The notes under the pieces were generated by a model, which saw only the letters and a program-made list of their open reading frames with translations, had not been told where the DNA came from and ran no database searches. A stretch of 64,000 nucleotides of DNA, taken from Filobasidium wieringae. Taxonomy: Eukaryota; Basidiomycota; Tremellomycetes; Filobasidiales; Filobasidiaceae. The stretch lies in NCBI GenBank assembly GCA_001600055.1, contig BCIV01000020.1, positions 338,309 through 402,308 of the forward strand, given 5' to 3'. Position numbers and translations under genes: made by a program. This document shows positions 61,150 to 64,000 of this stretch, in pieces (position 1 is the first letter of the stretch; each line of letters begins with the position of its first letter).

Positions 61150-62444
61150 ATGACTTCCATATTCGGCATGTCAGTCTTTCTTATCTGCTCTATCCTTAAA
61201 GCGATGTATACTGATATTATCGAAATTCAATTTCCTGCTGCGTTTCTCTTGACCATCCCGACTGACAATCGCCGAATGCTTGATCACGAAATCGGTCATT
61301 TCACCATCATTCTGTCCGTAGGAGCCGAAGTAAGCCAGCTTAGGACAATCTATCCAGGAATGGATATCTGATCTTTACCATCCACCTGATCCATCAGCCT
61401 TCAAGCCCCGTCCGACCCCTTCTCAAGCGTCCTACACCCAAGGAACGAAACAATACCAGCTCCGTAAATACGCAGAACAAACCTTGGGTAGTGGTAATTT
61501 GAGGAACGCCGTGGTCCTACCTGAAGGCGAGGAAGCTATGGAATGGATTGCTGTACATGGTAAGTAGCTATCAAGAAAGCTGGGTTTAACGGGACAAGAC
61601 TGATCGTGGTTGATGATTGGTAACAACAGTGGTGGATTTCTTCAACCACTTGAACATGCTTTACGGGACTGTTACTGAGTTCTGTAACCCTACCAAGGTC
61701 AGTTTTTCAGGCCTTATAAGATTTGCAGTCTAATCGGAAGAGTTGCTGAATTTCGGAACCACAGTGCCCTATCATGAACGCTGGTGGGAAGTACGAGTTC
61801 TTATGGGAAGACGGAATCACCTAGTTAGTACAAGGGTCTCCAGATAGGAGCACGGGATGATACCGAGTTGAACGATACTGATGGATTCCTGTGCAATTCG
61901 AATTCTCTGATAGCAAGAAGCCAACAGCACTATCAGCTCCTCTATACGTAGAGGCCCTTATGACCTGGGTTCAGAACCAGTTGGACGACGAGAAGGTTTT
62001 CCCTCAGAAGATTGGTACGCACATTCTAGCGAGGATCTTCGTTATGCCCTGTTCTTATCGATCGATTTTACAGGTGTACCATTTCCTAAGAACTTCTTGT
62101 CCGTCTGCAAGACTATCTTAAGACGACTATTTAGGGTCTACGCGCACATCTATTACGAACATTTCGATCAGATCTGTGCGCTTGGAATCGAAGGTCAGTC
62201 ACGGATCCATGACTATGCGATGCCGGGATTCAAGACTGATCAAGTCGGTTTGATAGCGCACTTAAACACCAACTACCGACACTTCTATCTGTTTGTGACG
62301 GAAGTAAGTCCCGGAATACCGCCGTTCAAGATGTATTTCATGTTGTTGATTATTCCGGCTATTCTTCAGTTCAACCTGATCGACAAGAGAGACATGATTC
62401 CTCTAGCCGAATTCAATGACACCATCGCTGGGGAATACAAGTAG
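61150..62444 (+). CDS. MOB1: MOB1 kinase activator (mitotic exit / septation network)
   Basis: MOB1 binds and activates NDR/LATS-family kinases (Dbf2, Sid2) at the spindle pole and bud neck. The start exon MTSIFG (61150-61169) is best joined through an 8-nt microexon (61322-61329) to exon three at 61398. This gives [16 protein letters not shown], in line with the MSFLFGSRSSKTFKPKK start of the family. Then follow [132 protein letters not shown] and [11 protein letters not shown]. The Zn-binding Cys pair (C-x4-C) and the later His pair (HIYYEH) are present. About eight exons, roughly 220 aa, as expected. Confidence 0.94.
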
Positions 62445-62833
62445 CCTCGCGAACCCAGTTTTACGAATATCCATCCCCCTTTCCTGTACCCATGACCAGA
62501 TCTTGTACACCTGCTTGCTCTTTGCTTGATGTTAACGACGTTTAGCTTATGACGGTCCGACCGAATACCATGTTATCACAAACCCACGGTAGTACGCTGT
62601 AGTAAGCGGAATCGGCGAATTTGAGATCCACGTCCGTCGCAGTTGAACCCACATGCCGGCATAGAAATTGCGTGTTGCTTCCGGGACACCGGGCCGACTA
62701 CCGGAGAGCATGATATGCCGGATATAACCCTTTGGCCATCATGATGATCAATATATCAATAACGACTTGATTGCCCATCGCCCATTATCCTCCTCAACCA
62801 TCTTCAATCATATTCATACGACACTCTTATCAG
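62445..62833. promoter_or_regulatory. Intergenic region before the NRPS-like gene
   Basis: A 389 bp gap between two genes on the same strand, holding the MOB1 3' end and the NRPS-like promoter. It includes CCGG-type sequence near 62690-62722 (GGGCCGACTACCGGAG, TGCCGGATATA) and TATA-rich sequence at 62719-62725 and 62753-62760. No gene is seen. Confidence 0.4.
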
Positions 62834-64000
62834 ATGCCAGCTCCTACATTCAAAGCACGTTCTCTGACCGAACTCATAGATATACGCGCGAAGGAACAGA
62901 GCGATGACTGGGCTGTTCATACTGGCGCTGCAGAGTTTGGGGACCAATTGCAGACTCTCACGTGAGTTCGTGCATAATTTGTGAGAGATTTGAGAGGAGG
63001 AATCTAATGTGTGGCTATCTCTACTAGATATTCGCAGGTAGCGCGCAGTGTAGATCGATTATGCCATCATTACAAGTCTTTGCAGCCACAAGCTGATGGA
63101 GAGGACGTACCTCCGGAGAGGATAGTGGCTGTCCTCACATCCACAGCCATTGACGAGTCCTTACTGGAGATTGCTCTAGCCAAGCTGGGACTAGCAGCTC
63201 TTCTTTTATCGGTCAACAACTCTACTGCTGCCGTAGCACATCTCGTCAAACAGACGGAGGCTAGTCACTTGATCTTCGGTCCCAAATTCGAGCAAACTGC
63301 CAAAGATGCGCAGAAAGCTCTGAGAGCGGAGGGAATAGAGGTCGAGGTGGTTCCCGAAAAGAGATTCCCGCTTTGGGGAGAGGGCGGAATTGATGAGATA
63401 AAGGTCGAGCCTTTGCAACCTCGATTAACCCCAGAGCAAGAAGCGAAGAGGACTTGCGTTATTTTGCATTCGTCTGGATCGACTGGGTTTCCAAAACCCG
63501 TATATATCACTCACTATGGGTTGATAGCGAATGTGAGCGGGAGTGTGTCGATGCGTGTGAAGTTCGCGTTTGCTCACTGGGATAACCTCTTGCGATTCAG
63601 TGCGCTTCGTCACTCCCCAAGACTGGGTTCAGTGCCTTGCCCCTATTTCATGGCTTCGGACATTTTAGCATGTCAGTCCTGATTCCCGGTTCTCACCATT
63701 TATATGCAGGTTGTTCAAACCGTGTTTTTCCTCCTTTTTCACAGCTTTCGGTGCTTCTACCACGGAAAAACATTCACTCTCTTCCCCCCTCACATCCCCC
63801 TAACATCTTCCAACATCGTCCGGATCATATCCTCTTCCCCAACTCCTCCTGAACAGCATTTCGCTGTCCCCTACGTCCTCAAGCTACTGGCAGAGACTGA
63901 AGAGGGGACCAAATGTTTGGCTGGTTTCGAGGCGGTCAGCTTCGCTGGAGCCGCTGTTCCTGATGACCTCGGCGATCGGCTGGTTGGGTCTGGAGTAAAC
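62834..64000 (+). CDS. NRPS-like adenylate-forming enzyme, N-terminal adenylation domain (runs off right edge)
   Basis: Fungal NRPS-like enzymes (adenylation-thiolation-reductase) activate a carboxylic acid as an adenylate, load it on a carrier domain and often reduce it. The start MPAPTFKARSLTELIDIRAK is followed after one intron by YSQVARSVDRLCHHYKSL. Then come IVAVLTSTAIDESLLEIALA, KLGLAALLLSVNNSTAAVAH and the adenylation core CVILHSSGSTGFPKPVYITH. Later parts read AVPLFHGFGHFSMSV, then YHGKTFTLFPP, PPEQHFAVPYVLKLLAETEE and FEAVSFAGAAVPDDLGDRL. The S-S-G-S-T-G-F-P-K-P core, and the VPYVLKLL and SFAGAAVPDDLG motifs, are typical of the NRPS-like A domain rather than of acyl-CoA ligases. Later domains lie outside the window, so a reductase or other terminus cannot be confirmed. 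Confidence 0.8.

Overview
The window is nuclear DNA of a fungus, most likely a basidiomycete yeast of the Tremellomycetes (Cryptococcus/Kwoniella type). Almost every gene is cut by many introns of about 50-70 bp with GTNNGT donors and YAG acceptors. Genes are dense on both strands, and the proteins read best as basidiomycete orthologues. This placement is inferred from gene structure and protein content. All exon models here were read by eye.

Left part (1-6.4 kb): three transcription genes lie side by side. They are the 5' end of an ISWI chromatin remodeller (minus), the Paf1-complex subunit CTR9 (plus) and Mediator subunit MED22 (plus). Next (7.4-17.6 kb) is a four-gene carbohydrate locus: an intracellular-type GH1 beta-glucosidase, a Zn2Cys6 regulator, a GH43 beta-xylosidase and an MFS sugar transporter. 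It looks like a self-contained unit for importing plant-wall oligosaccharides and hydrolysing them inside the cell, and its promoters share CCGG-centred sites. It is the best candidate for a new system in the window.

Middle (17.9-35.6 kb): a CorA-type metal transporter with histidine-rich segments, a hotdog-fold thioesterase, a 2 kb gene-poor stretch, the clamp-loader subunit RFC5 (RFC3 in animals), another 2.3 kb stretch with no convincing gene, bifunctional THI6, a Dlt1-like membrane protein, the PP1 inhibitor YPI1 and the GPN1 GTPase.

Right part (36-64 kb): an SPX-domain phosphate transporter (PHO91/PHO90 type), an intron-containing tRNA-His(GTG), the RNase P/MRP subunit POP5 with a large insertion, a secreted or ER-type serine hydrolase of the prolyl-oligopeptidase type with a polyserine tract, an RFX-family transcription factor, a long-chain acyl-CoA synthetase, cystathionine beta-synthase, an AIF/AMID-like oxidoreductase, MOB1 and the 5' part of an NRPS-like adenylating enzyme that runs off the right edge.

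Apart from the carbohydrate locus this is mostly housekeeping sequence. I saw no transposon, CRISPR array or viral gene. The gene-structure oddities are two probable microexons (12 nt in GH1, 8 nt in MOB1), several probable GC-AG introns, and stop codons that overlap splice-donor sequences.
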